This document shows, one piece after another, positions 1 to 8,515 of a stretch of DNA of 64,000 nt; position 1 is the first letter of the stretch; each line of letters begins with the position of its first letter. The position numbers were made by a program, and so were the translations under genes. Origin of the DNA: Aureitalea marina (GTDB lineage Bacteria; Bacteroidota; Bacteroidia; Flavobacteriales; Flavobacteriaceae); contig NZ_MQUB01000001.1 of the NCBI RefSeq assembly GCF_002943755.1, positions 1-64,000 of the forward strand, given 5' to 3'. The notes under the pieces were generated by a model. That model searched no databases, had not been told where the DNA came from, and saw only the letters and a program-made list of their open reading frames with translations.

Positions 1-649
1 AGATCTTTTTCACAGGCAGAATGTGCCCGGTTATATTGATCATATGGCAGATCATCAGCAGACGGGTTTTCTCGGTGATCGCTTTTTCGTAAAGTCCCAC
101 GATGTCTTCATCAGATTTCGGATGGTTAGGAACCGAGACTGTATTGAGTTTTACCGAGTAGCGCTTGGAGACTTGGGCGAACATATCTTTCATAGCCCCG
201 TAATCCTGTAAGGCGAATACAGCCTCATCACCTTCCCTCCAAGGGAAACCTTTGATGATCATATCCAGGGATTCGGTGGTATTGCGGGTAATGACCAGGT
301 TCTTGGAATTACAACCTGTGACCTCAGCCAGTTTGCTGGCCATCCTGGCCTTGTTCTCCCACTGAACAGTCCGCATATAATAGGAGCCTTCATAATTGAC
401 CATTTCAATGTGCTCCTGCAATTTCTTTAAGGTAGGTTGAGGGATGATGTTGTAATATCCACTTTCCAGATTGATGTAATCCGGTTTCAATTTGTAATCG
501 GAACGGATCTTGGCCCAGAAGTCCTCATCGGCGTAAAGCAACTTGTCATTAGCTGGTATCTCTGCTGTCCAGTTGGGGAGATCCAGGGAAAGCAAAGGCA
601 GGCCCGTTCCTGCCAGGGCCAGGGATCTTAAGAATTCACGCTTCTTCAT
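1..649 (-). CDS. Class V aminotransferase-like PLP enzyme, exported (3' part outside window)
   Basis: The frame is open from the ATG at 649 to the window edge, giving about 216 residues with no stop, so only the N-terminal half is visible. It begins MKKREFLRSLALAGTG, a lysine/arginine-rich and then hydrophobic leader that resembles a Tat or Sec signal of periplasmic Bacteroidota enzymes, although a strict twin arginine is absent. The mature part (YINLESGYYNIIPQP, then TRNTTESLDMIIKG) matches the start of class V aminotransferases of the isopenicillin-N-epimerase/cysteine-desulfurase type, where these segments bind the cofactor phosphate. The PLP lysine lies beyond the window. Substrate cannot be told. 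A UUCG-loop terminator separates it from the upstream gene, so it probably has its own promoter. Confidence 0.8.
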   Translation of the reverse strand, partial: MKKREFLRSLALAGTGLPLLSLDLPNWTAEIPANDKLLYADEDFWAKIRSDYKLKPDYINLESGYYNIIPQPTLKKLQEHIEMVNYEGSYYMRTVQWENKARMASKLAEVTGCNSKNLVITRNTTESLDMIIKGFPWREGDEAVFALQDYGAMKDMFAQVSKRYSVKLNTVSVPNHPKSDEDIVGLYEKAITEKTRLLMICHMINITGHILPVKKI

Positions 650-675
650 GGTCGGATTGTTTGTTTTAAATATAA

Positions 676-705
676 CAAAAGCAACCCGAAGGTTGCTTTC
701 TATTT
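676..705 (-). terminator. Rho-independent terminator with UUCG loop
   Basis: Positions 678-686 (AAAGCAACC) and 691-699 (GGTTGCTTT) are perfect complements around a 4-base loop. Read on the minus strand the loop is TTCG closed by a C-G pair, followed by a T-rich run. It follows the stop of the 149-residue gene and precedes the aminotransferase-like gene. Confidence 0.8.
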
Positions 706-717
706 ATGAATTCCGAC

Positions 718-1167
718 TTAGTCGATCTTTTTATAATTTTCCGAGAAATAACGATTTCCGTCATTGTCCATGGCGATCTGCCGGAATCGGCCTTCTTCGA
801 ATTCCAGTTCAAACCGAAAGACCGTAATGGTGTCAATAGCCTGCATCATGGGATTGGACCCGTACTCTATCCTTTCTTCCAACCAATCATCTGCTATGGA
901 ATAGGAACCGTACCCAAACCATTCCAAGGTATCTTTGGGGTTGTACCGGGTCCACATGACCTTGCTGTGGCTGTAGACTTTAACCTGCCTATAGCCGTGC
1001 ATATTGGCAGCGGTGTCCACCACCTCGTTGTTCTCATAGAAATATTGGTCTTCTAATTCCCAGACACCCTGTAAACGGGGATCATGAGTGGGTGTTTCAT
1101 GGGTTGCCGCAGCCAGTAGAATTGCCGATACCACAACAACAAACAGAATGATGCTTAGCTTTTTCAT
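718..1167 (-). CDS. Small secreted protein, lipocalin/DUF4488-like
   Basis: 149 residues. It starts MKKLSIILFVVVVSAILLAA, a clear Sec signal, so the protein is exported. The mature part opens with LQGVWELED, the 'G-x-W' opening seen in small lipocalin-like or DUF4488-type proteins of Bacteroidota, and is rich in aromatic and acidic residues (WTRYNP, WFGYGSYSI). No catalytic motif is visible. Function unknown; a small beta-barrel that binds a ligand is an inference from the opening motif only. It is transcribed alone and ends at a good terminator. The divergent heme/FG-GAP gene starts 180 bases away. Confidence 0.7.
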   Translation of the reverse strand: MKKLSIILFVVVVSAILLAAATHETPTHDPRLQGVWELEDQYFYENNEVVDTAANMHGYRQVKVYSHSKVMWTRYNPKDTLEWFGYGSYSIADDWLEERIEYGSNPMMQAIDTITVFRFELEFEEGRFRQIAMDNDGNRYFSENYKKID

Positions 1168-1347
1168 GGTCAGGTGGTGTTTAGAATTGTACCAGTTAAG
1201 TTAGTGAAAATAAACGTAGGTTCCTCGTTATTAGGGAGTAGGACGCGTATTATCTTACAGTAGGAGTGTATAGTAACGTTTTAATAACTCCTAAATCTTG
1301 CCCTCAGAGATAGAAAGGTTTTGATTCGTAAGTTAAATTTTGACTGA

Positions 1348-2886
1348 ATGAGACCAGCATATACCATGATGATCGCAATAACTCTTGTCTTTACCGCTTG
1401 TAAGGATGAGGGCCGATCAAGATCAGAGGATAAGCAAATCGTTTCCGAGAAGGTGACCGGTGAATCACTCTCACGGATATACTGCGCCTCCTGCCATCAA
1501 TACCCTCCACCATCGACACTGGACAAGGAGACCTGGGAAGAATTCATGCTTCCCAGAATGGGCTATATGTTTGGGATCTATAACTCGCAGGAGGAGAGAG
1601 AGGCCCTTTTCGAGAAGAACGAAGGTGGAGAAATTGTGCGAAGAAGCAACTTGTTTCCTGCCCAACGAACCATCGACAGCCTCGATTGGGAAATGATAGT
1701 CGATTACTATCTGAAGAATGCACCTCTGGAACTTGCGGAACCTGACAAACTGCCGATCGCCATGGACCTTGATCGATTCGAGCTGATCGTTCCAAGCCAG
1801 AAGGTACGGGTGCCCAGTTCCACTATGGCCAATTTTGCACCCGATGGTTCAATTTATCTCGGGGATGCCATGACCGGGAGCTTCTCGGTGTTTAGTTCCG
1901 ATCTTCAATTACGTTCTACCGGTAACGTACAGGAAGGTGCAGTAAGCCTCTTCGACGATGGCGAAAGATTTTGGTTAACGGTTATGGGTAGCTTTTCGCC
2001 CACAGATGCTCCAAGAGGTCTTATCGCGACGCTGCCTAAGACGACAGGGGAGAATGCATCTGTCCCGATCACAGAGCTCCAGCGTCCCGTCCACAGTAGT
2101 TTCGGGGACATGGATGGTGATGGTGACCAAGATGTTGTAGTAGCTGAGTTTGGCAAATGGACCGGTGCCCTTTCCTTACATCTCATGGAAGACGGGGAAT
2201 ACCGAAAGGTCGTTCTCCACAACACACCAGGTGCAATAAAGAGTTACATAAAGGATATGAATGGGGATGGCAAACTAGATATAGTCGCACTTTTTGCGCA
2301 AGGATCGGAGGGAATAGACATCTTTTACAACGATGGCCGGGCAAATTTTCGAAGGGAGCGTGTATTGGAATTCAGTCCCTCCATGGGAAGCAGCTTTATG
2401 AACCTGATCGACTACAACAAGGACGGTTACCCTGATATAGTCTTCACAGCGGGGGACAATGCAGATTACAAACCATTGATGAAACCCTGGCATGGGGTCT
2501 ATATTTTCATCAATGATGGCCAGAACAATTTTCGGCAGGAGGTTTTCCTGCATCTCAACGGGGCTTACAATGCAGTTGTAGAGGATTTTGACCTGGACGG
2601 GGACACGGATATTGCGGCCATCTCCTTCTTTCCGGATTGGGTGAACACTCCGGAGGAGGGTTTTGTGTACTTCGAGAACGAGAAAGGTGAATTCAGTGCC
2701 TCCACCTTTGAACAGGTGAATGCAGGACGATGGGTGGTCATGGACGCTGCAGACTATGACCAAGATGGAGACTTAGATCTTGTACTTGGCTCCTTGGCAT
2801 TTGAGGTAGTGCCTAAACTGGGTTATGTTGAAAAATGGGTAGAAAAAGGCATTCCTTTCATCGTTTTAAAGAACAGATCCCGTTAA
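1348..2886 (+). CDS. Heme-c lipoprotein with FG-GAP/VCBS repeats
   Basis: 512 residues. The leader MRPAYTMMIAITLVFTACKD ends in a lipobox-like TAC, so it is probably lipid-anchored. A single heme c site CASCH (C46, C49, H50) follows, in a short cytochrome-like segment. From about residue 240 there are at least five calcium-loop repeats: DMDGDGDQD, DMNGDGKLD, DYNKDGYPD, DFDLDGDTD and DYDQDGDLD. These are typical FG-GAP/VCBS blades and suggest a seven-bladed propeller on an extracytoplasmic electron carrier. The family is common in Bacteroidota and Planctomycetota but has no firm function. Start codon ATG; a 17-base palindrome lies just after the stop. Confidence 0.8.
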   Translation: MRPAYTMMIAITLVFTACKDEGRSRSEDKQIVSEKVTGESLSRIYCASCHQYPPPSTLDKETWEEFMLPRMGYMFGIYNSQEEREALFEKNEGGEIVRRSNLFPAQRTIDSLDWEMIVDYYLKNAPLELAEPDKLPIAMDLDRFELIVPSQKVRVPSSTMANFAPDGSIYLGDAMTGSFSVFSSDLQLRSTGNVQEGAVSLFDDGERFWLTVMGSFSPTDAPRGLIATLPKTTGENASVPITELQRPVHSSFGDMDGDGDQDVVVAEFGKWTGALSLHLMEDGEYRKVVLHNTPGAIKSYIKDMNGDGKLDIVALFAQGSEGIDIFYNDGRANFRRERVLEFSPSMGSSFMNLIDYNKDGYPDIVFTAGDNADYKPLMKPWHGVYIFINDGQNNFRQEVFLHLNGAYNAVVEDFDLDGDTDIAAISFFPDWVNTPEEGFVYFENEKGEFSASTFEQVNAGRWVVMDAADYDQDGDLDLVLGSLAFEVVPKLGYVEKWVEKGIPFIVLKNRSR

Positions 2887-3209
2887 ATGCTGTTTAGAAG
2901 GCTTCTAAATAAATTGATCGATGATCTGTCGTTACAGCTTTTGAATTCTTTGGCACACCCCTTTTTAGAAATGCCGATTCAGCAGTGGCAGGCATTTATG
3001 GAATATGACTGTCGGATTTACCCTTCGTAGACTACAATACGCTGTATTACAGAATTGTAAATTAACGTTGAACGTATATCGATATCAGTTAACGTTGTCC
3101 TAAACTTCCTAACATTCAGCTTACTTTTTTTTTAAAGTCAAAATAGTTTTCGCTAACAAGGCGCGATTAGTTTTACGATGGTTTATAATCAAACACTAAA
3201 ACTAAACGC
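2887..3209. other. 323-bp intergenic region before the PhoX-like gene
   Basis: No gene seen. A 17-base inverted repeat TTTAGAAG-G-CTTCTAAA at 2893-2909 follows the upstream stop, but it lacks a T-tract and is at best a weak terminator. A 9-base direct repeat TTAACGTTG occurs at 3062-3070 and 3089-3097, 27 bases apart. TAGTTTTA at about 3169-3176 is close to, but not a perfect match for, the TAnnTTTG -7 element. Confidence 0.4.
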
Positions 3210-5060
3210 ATGAAAATTAAAGTACTATCATTAATGTTATTTGCCTTTACCCTGACATTGGTTGGGCAAAACGAATTTCCATCCCGAGTGGTTGAAATCG
3301 ACTGGGAGGCCACCGAAGTAGTGGTTCCCCCTTCTCCATTTCAATATCAAGTCCTATTTATAGGAGGGGAGGATCTTGTTCAAACGGGAGAAAATGAAGC
3401 TGTTCCTGCCAAACAGTGGCACGATTTCATTGGATTTACTCCTCTTACCGCAGAGGATTGTGTGGACGATCCTAACGCCCTCGGATGGGTATCCATTAAC
3501 CACGAACGCATCACTGCCGACGACAAGATTGGTGACGGTGGGGGAATGACTGCCTTCCTTTTGGGCCGCGATCCTGGTAACGACGAACTATACGTTATTC
3601 CCCAGACTTTGTCTGATGGTCGTTCTGGAGATTTCTTCAATGTTGATTTCAGCAATGTTGGAGAAACCGGGATGAACTGTGGGGGGATCAACTCCATAGT
3701 GGATGGTCGTATCTGGACCGCCGAAGAGTGGTTCCGAAACAGCAATGATGACATTTACGACGATGGCAACGGAGTACGGGACACCACAGACTACGTCATC
3801 AAATATACTGAGTTCGATGCCGCCAATTTCCAAACCATTCCTAAGTACCAGAACTTCAACTGGATGGTAGAGATCGATCCTCGTGAGGCTAAAGCCGTTC
3901 GCAAGCAGTACAACTGGGGACGTCAGCCTTTTGAAGGAGGAACTATTGCTGCAGACAATCAAACGGCTTACCTAGGCGCAGATGCGACACCAGGTTTCTT
4001 TACAAAATTCGTAGCTGATGAGCCAGGCGATTTCACCAAAGGTGATACCTATGTATACAAACACGACAATCCGGGAGAGCCATGGGTTCTGATCAACAAT
4101 GCTGATTTTGACAAAATGTTGAACTTTAAGGACGAAGCTGTTTCTTCTGGTGCGACCATGTTTAACCGTTTGGAATGGGTAACCATCGACAAGAATACAG
4201 GTAAGATCTATATGACAGAAACCGGTCGTGATAATCCTGCCTCTCGATGGGTAGACGAAGAGGCCGAAGGAGCCGTGTACGCTCCTCACCACATCCAGCG
4301 TGCAGCAGACCAAGGAGCTACAGGTCCTGGAGATGATGCCTACTGGGATTACTATGGACGTGTATTGGAATTTGATCCAGCTACCGGAGAGGTTTCTATA
4401 TTCCTGGAAGCGGGTCCTTATTTTGCGGAAAGTCCGGATTTGGCTGATTATCCTGCGAAGCATCTGTCAAACCCTGACGGGCTGAACATGCTTTACGTAA
4501 ACGTGGCTGGACAAGACAAGACCTACATGCTTGTTCAGGAAGACCTCAACGGAACATCTTTTGGACGAACTCCATCAGAGTATCCTGACGACAGGATGTG
4601 CGAGTTGTACTTACTGGATATGGAAGTTGAGAACCCAACTGTAGACGATCTGATCCGTCTGACCCAGACGCCACGTGGAGCTGAGATCACCGGAGCTTGT
4701 GCCACACTAGATGGCAAATCAATCCTTGTTAACTCTCAGCACCCTGATGGTGCCAATCCATTCCCATACAACAACTCCCTGACCTTTGCCATAACCGGGT
4801 TTGATGATTCGGGTGCAATCGAAACGCTATCCGCTCCGGATTTTGGAGATGTGAGTGACGATAGTTTTATAGCTTATCCTAATCCTACAGAGCGAATAGT
4901 CTACTTTAACAAAGTGGTCGATGTTGCTTTGTATGACATAACCGGAAAACGGATTGCTGTTTATCGCGATGTGAAGTCGATCGATATAGGTGGACTGCAA
5001 ACGGGGATGTACTTGCTGAAGACTGCTGACGGCGATAGCAAGAAACTACTAGTGAAGTAA
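3210..5060 (+). CDS. PhoX-like (DUF839) phosphatase with T9SS sorting domain
   Basis: 616 residues. A Sec signal (MKIKVLSLMLFAFTLTLVGQ) is followed by a long domain matching the PhoX/DUF839 family: GWVSINHER, GGMTAFLLGRDP, GMNCGGINS near residue 150, and FNWMVEIDP. PhoX enzymes are calcium- and iron-dependent alkaline phosphatases with a five- or six-bladed propeller; the Cys in NCGG sits where the iron-ligand Cys of PhoX is expected. The last ~75 residues (YPNPTERIVYF, YDITGKRI, GMYLLK, KKLLVK) are a type A T9SS C-terminal domain, so the protein is probably secreted or attached to the cell surface through gliding-type T9SS. Phosphate scavenging from organic esters is the likely role. A strong terminator follows. 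Confidence 0.8.
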   Translation: MKIKVLSLMLFAFTLTLVGQNEFPSRVVEIDWEATEVVVPPSPFQYQVLFIGGEDLVQTGENEAVPAKQWHDFIGFTPLTAEDCVDDPNALGWVSINHERITADDKIGDGGGMTAFLLGRDPGNDELYVIPQTLSDGRSGDFFNVDFSNVGETGMNCGGINSIVDGRIWTAEEWFRNSNDDIYDDGNGVRDTTDYVIKYTEFDAANFQTIPKYQNFNWMVEIDPREAKAVRKQYNWGRQPFEGGTIAADNQTAYLGADATPGFFTKFVADEPGDFTKGDTYVYKHDNPGEPWVLINNADFDKMLNFKDEAVSSGATMFNRLEWVTIDKNTGKIYMTETGRDNPASRWVDEEAEGAVYAPHHIQRAADQGATGPGDDAYWDYYGRVLEFDPATGEVSIFLEAGPYFAESPDLADYPAKHLSNPDGLNMLYVNVAGQDKTYMLVQEDLNGTSFGRTPSEYPDDRMCELYLLDMEVENPTVDDLIRLTQTPRGAEITGACATLDGKSILVNSQHPDGANPFPYNNSLTFAITGFDDSGAIETLSAPDFGDVSDDSFIAYPNPTERIVYFNKVVDVALYDITGKRIAVYRDVKSIDIGGLQTGMYLLKTADGDSKKLLVK

Positions 5061-5085
5061 TTTTCTCATATATGTTTTAAGTAAG

Positions 5086-5118
5086 AACTGGACGTTCCTT
5101 GTGAACGTCCGGTTTTTT
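5086..5118 (+). terminator. Rho-independent terminator after phoX-like gene
   Basis: A 12-bp stem (5086-5097 with 5103-5114, one G-T pair, core GGACGTTC/GAACGTCC) with a 5-base loop is followed by a T run. The next ATG is only 18 bases beyond it, so the downstream peroxidase gene depends on readthrough or on a promoter inside the hairpin region. Confidence 0.8.
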
Positions 5119-5135
5119 AGCAAAAATTTCGGAAC

Positions 5136-7094
5136 ATGCGAACGGACTCCTTATTATTGGTTGGTAGTTTATTTATTTCATCATTGCTTATTCTTGTGAG
5201 CCGACCGGTCATTAAACAGCAACCAGCCACCTACACCCAAAAAGCAATCGGACAGATCAATCAGCAATTCAAATTGGATCTAAAACGATTTGAACGTGAA
5301 TTGGTAAGATTTGAGAATGCGGTTAAGGACTTCAGCACAGAAGAAATCCTTGAAAAGGACCTGCGAAATTCCTACCAATCGCTGCGAACTAGCTTCAAAA
5401 AAGTAGAGTTCGTCTTGGAATATCTGGATAAGGAGGCCTATGATAAGGTGCTTAATGGAGCTCCACTTCCCAAATTAGAACCGAAAGTAGCCGACTTCAA
5501 CATACTCCAACCAAAAGGACTACAGGTGATCGACGAGCTGATGGCGGAAGAGGATTTATCTGCAGTATTAGATGACCTGGTTTCTCAGTCAAAAAAATTA
5601 TCCACTGGGGCAACTAGCGTAATAGCCTTCTCTAAGGATAGGAGACTCACTGATCGTCAGTTCTTTGAGGCTTGCCGTCAGGCTATAATCCGTATGGTCA
5701 CCTTAGGGATTACCGGATTTGACACTCCAGGAACAACCATGGGCATTTCGGATACATATACAGTATTAAACTCATTGCAACAGTCCTTTCAATATTACGA
5801 ATATGAACTGGAGAACGTGAAACAGCAACAAATGTTCAAAAAAGTCAATAATCTTTTTGATCAGGCTGGACGTCAGACCAGGAAAAAAGGATTTGAAAAC
5901 TTTGATCGGTTAAAATTCATCAAAGAATATGCTCAACCTTTATATGCCAGCTTGCTCGAAGTTCATCTCGCCTTGGACTATGAAACCATTGAAGAGGTCT
6001 CCCGCTTTCCATTAGCCGTTAATTATACAGAGGACAATATCTTTTCTGAAAATTTCCTCAATCCATTTTACTATGTGAGCCTGGAAGACAGCGATCAGGT
6101 TGACGACCTGGAGGAGTTGGGGAAGTTGTTATTCTTTGACCCTATACTTTCAAGTGACAATCGGATGTCTTGTGCGAGTTGCCACTTACCGGAAAAAGCC
6201 TTTACAGACGGGATGAGAACTAGTATTTCCAATACAGGTCATCCTTTAAAGCGCAACTCCATGACACTTAATTATGCCGTTTATGCTTCTGGCTATTTCC
6301 ATGATATGCGCGTAAAACGCTTGGAGGACCAATTTGAACACGTCGTTTTTTCCGAGGACGAATTTGACAGCAATTATGCCAGCATAATTGATAAATTAAA
6401 TAAAAGTCCGAAATACGCAGACCGCTTCCAAGCCATTTTCCAAGACCCAAGGTCAAAGATTAGGAATCACCATATTGATTATGCGTTGACGGCCTATGTT
6501 ATGAGCCTCAATTCGTTTGACAGTCCGGTGGACCAGTATTTTCAGGGAAAAAGAGAAGATTTGCCGGCTGAAATTAAACGAGGATTTAACCTTTTCACAG
6601 GGAAAGCTGCATGTGCAACCTGCCACTTCGCTCCCTTGTTTTCCGGGACAGTTCCTCCACTTTATGTAGAATCTGAAAGTGAAGTTTTGGGTGTTCCAAA
6701 TGACAAAAACACCCCTCTTGTTTTAGACGACGATAGGGGACGAATCTCCAATGGTAATATGCGGGAAGTTGCAGAGTTCTTCGTGAGTTCTTTTAAAACT
6801 CCAACGGTTAGAAATATTGACAAGACAGGGCCATATATGCACAACGGTGTGTTTGCGAGTTTAGAGGAGGTTATGGACTTCTACAATGAAGGTGGAGGGG
6901 CTGGTCGTGGCATATCACTGGAGCATCAGACGCTCGCTCCCGACCCACTTGGTCTAACGAAGCAGGAGATATCGGATATCATTGCATTCATGAAGGCTCT
7001 TTCGGACACTACCGTTTACGACAACCACGTTCAATTGCCACAGGATTTTAGTCAGCAGCGTCTCAATGGACGACGTGTCGTTGGCTTCGATTAG
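5136..7094 (+). CDS. Diheme cytochrome-c peroxidase (MauG type) with imelysin-like N-terminal domain
   Basis: 652 residues. After a membrane/signal segment (LLLVGSLFISSLLILVS) there are about 290 residues of helical, imelysin-like sequence (EKDLRNSYQSLRTSFKKVEF). A bacterial cytochrome-c peroxidase domain follows, with two heme sites: CASCH (C346-H350) in the context FFDPILSSDN, and CATCH (C493-H497). GPYMHNGVFASLEEVMDFY near the end is the typical peroxidase tail. It is a periplasmic enzyme that reduces peroxide or oxidises a protein partner; MauG-like chemistry is equally possible. Imelysin domains are known from iron-regulated proteins, so a link with heme or iron handling is an inference. 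It overlaps the tail of the convergent TolC-like gene by 4 bases. Confidence 0.85.
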   Translation: MRTDSLLLVGSLFISSLLILVSRPVIKQQPATYTQKAIGQINQQFKLDLKRFERELVRFENAVKDFSTEEILEKDLRNSYQSLRTSFKKVEFVLEYLDKEAYDKVLNGAPLPKLEPKVADFNILQPKGLQVIDELMAEEDLSAVLDDLVSQSKKLSTGATSVIAFSKDRRLTDRQFFEACRQAIIRMVTLGITGFDTPGTTMGISDTYTVLNSLQQSFQYYEYELENVKQQQMFKKVNNLFDQAGRQTRKKGFENFDRLKFIKEYAQPLYASLLEVHLALDYETIEEVSRFPLAVNYTEDNIFSENFLNPFYYVSLEDSDQVDDLEELGKLLFFDPILSSDNRMSCASCHLPEKAFTDGMRTSISNTGHPLKRNSMTLNYAVYASGYFHDMRVKRLEDQFEHVVFSEDEFDSNYASIIDKLNKSPKYADRFQAIFQDPRSKIRNHHIDYALTAYVMSLNSFDSPVDQYFQGKREDLPAEIKRGFNLFTGKAACATCHFAPLFSGTVPPLYVESESEVLGVPNDKNTPLVLDDDRGRISNGNMREVAEFFVSSFKTPTVRNIDKTGPYMHNGVFASLEEVMDFYNEGGGAGRGISLEHQTLAPDPLGLTKQEISDIIAFMKALSDTTVYDNHVQLPQDFSQQRLNGRRVVGFD

Positions 7095-8515
7095 ATATTC
7101 TGACCAGGTAAAGCCATGGTATTGAAAAGCTTGGCCTTAGTCATGAACAGTTTATTCTCCAGATCGATCTCCTTCAACTGGGCGTCGATCAGTTTGGTCT
7201 CCCGGGCGTTGATCAGGAAGAGGGAACTGTCTCCTACGCCAAATTTGCGCTCTTCTGCCCTGAGCATCCTCTCGTAATTGACAACAATATCCGAGATCAA
7301 CCCTCGCTGAACCACATAAGAGTCTAAAGCGGTGTAAACCTGGGCGATCTTGTTTCTCAACCGGAACTGCTCACTAATCAGGTCCAGGCTGGCGTCCTGT
7401 AGCTTGATCTTAGCCAGTTTCAGATCTCCTCTTTCTTTCCTCAGGAACAGGGGGAAGGCAAATTCGATCCTGCCTTTGTAGTTAGCCGCCTGGAAGGAAT
7501 TTCCAACGTCTGGGGTTTCGGTCAGGAAATTGTACTCCAGGTTAATGACAGGCAACAATCGGCTGGCCTTAAATTTTTGGTCCACCTCCAGTTGCTCTAC
7601 CTTAAAGCGCATGGATCGAAGTTTAGGATGCTCATCCAGGGGAATATCACTGAGCGGCCTTTCTTCTATACTAAGGGTCAGATCGATCTCCCCATTGAGT
7701 TCTAAAACTGGTTTGACGGTCTCTTGCAGAATCACTGGAACCTGGTCTTCCAGCCACAGATAGTTGGACAGGTTTAGTTCTGCTTTGCGCAAATTGATCC
7801 CTGCTTGCTCCAGGCTCAAAGTCCTGTTCTGAACCGGGATATATGCCTCTACGGTATCTATGGCTGCTTGGGCCCCTAATTCAACGGCACGGCTCACAGC
7901 TCTGTGTCGAAGTTCCGCGTTTTGGAGAAACTCCTCATAGGTCAGGGCTTCCTTATAAGCTTTGACCCAATCAAAATAGGCTAGGGATGCATCAAAAAGC
8001 AGTTGGTTGATCAACAGTTGCTGATCTGCAGCAGTTTGCTCCTGGAACAGTTTGGCTCTCCTTAGGGTCGCCATGCGATCATTTATAAACAGGTCCCGAC
8101 CCACAGAGACGGAAATTCCGGCATTAAATAATCCATCATCCGGCACCGTTCTCTCCGGGTTCAGGAATTCACCGTCATTCTGTTCGAAGCCAGCCTTTAA
8201 CTCTATCCCATACCAGGTAGGGATCTTAAAGGTTGCATTCAAAAGATCGTAATATTCACTACCCTTGAACTCTTTGGCATCGTAATCGACCTCCAACTTA
8301 GGATCGAACCCACCTCGTGCCTTCATCAGATTAGCCTGGGCGGCATCGATGGTGAGGTTGGCCTGCTTGGCTATGGGGTGATATTTCTTGACATAGCCCA
8401 GGTACTCCCTAAAACCGAGAACAATGGAATCCTCCTCGGCAGCTGCACTAGCTTGAAGCTGGCCAATGCACAGTTGAGGAGTGTATAGGATCAATATGAG
8501 AATTAATAGCCTCAT
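7091..8515 (-). CDS. TolC-like outer membrane efflux protein
   Basis: 474 residues. Sec signal MRLLILILILYTPQLCIGQ. The rest has the two-fold repeat of long helices with heptad character expected of TolC-family channels (for example LEQAGINLRKAELNLSNYLW and LAKIKLQDASLDLISEQFRL). It would form the outer-membrane tunnel of a tripartite export system. It is the last gene of the TetR - ABC - HlyD - TolC operon, and its start overlaps the HlyD stop (ATGA). Confidence 0.88.
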   Translation of the reverse strand: MRLLILILILYTPQLCIGQLQASAAAEEDSIVLGFREYLGYVKKYHPIAKQANLTIDAAQANLMKARGGFDPKLEVDYDAKEFKGSEYYDLLNATFKIPTWYGIELKAGFEQNDGEFLNPERTVPDDGLFNAGISVSVGRDLFINDRMATLRRAKLFQEQTAADQQLLINQLLFDASLAYFDWVKAYKEALTYEEFLQNAELRHRAVSRAVELGAQAAIDTVEAYIPVQNRTLSLEQAGINLRKAELNLSNYLWLEDQVPVILQETVKPVLELNGEIDLTLSIEERPLSDIPLDEHPKLRSMRFKVEQLEVDQKFKASRLLPVINLEYNFLTETPDVGNSFQAANYKGRIEFAFPLFLRKERGDLKLAKIKLQDASLDLISEQFRLRNKIAQVYTALDSYVVQRGLISDIVVNYERMLRAEERKFGVGDSSLFLINARETKLIDAQLKEIDLENKLFMTKAKLFNTMALPGQNI

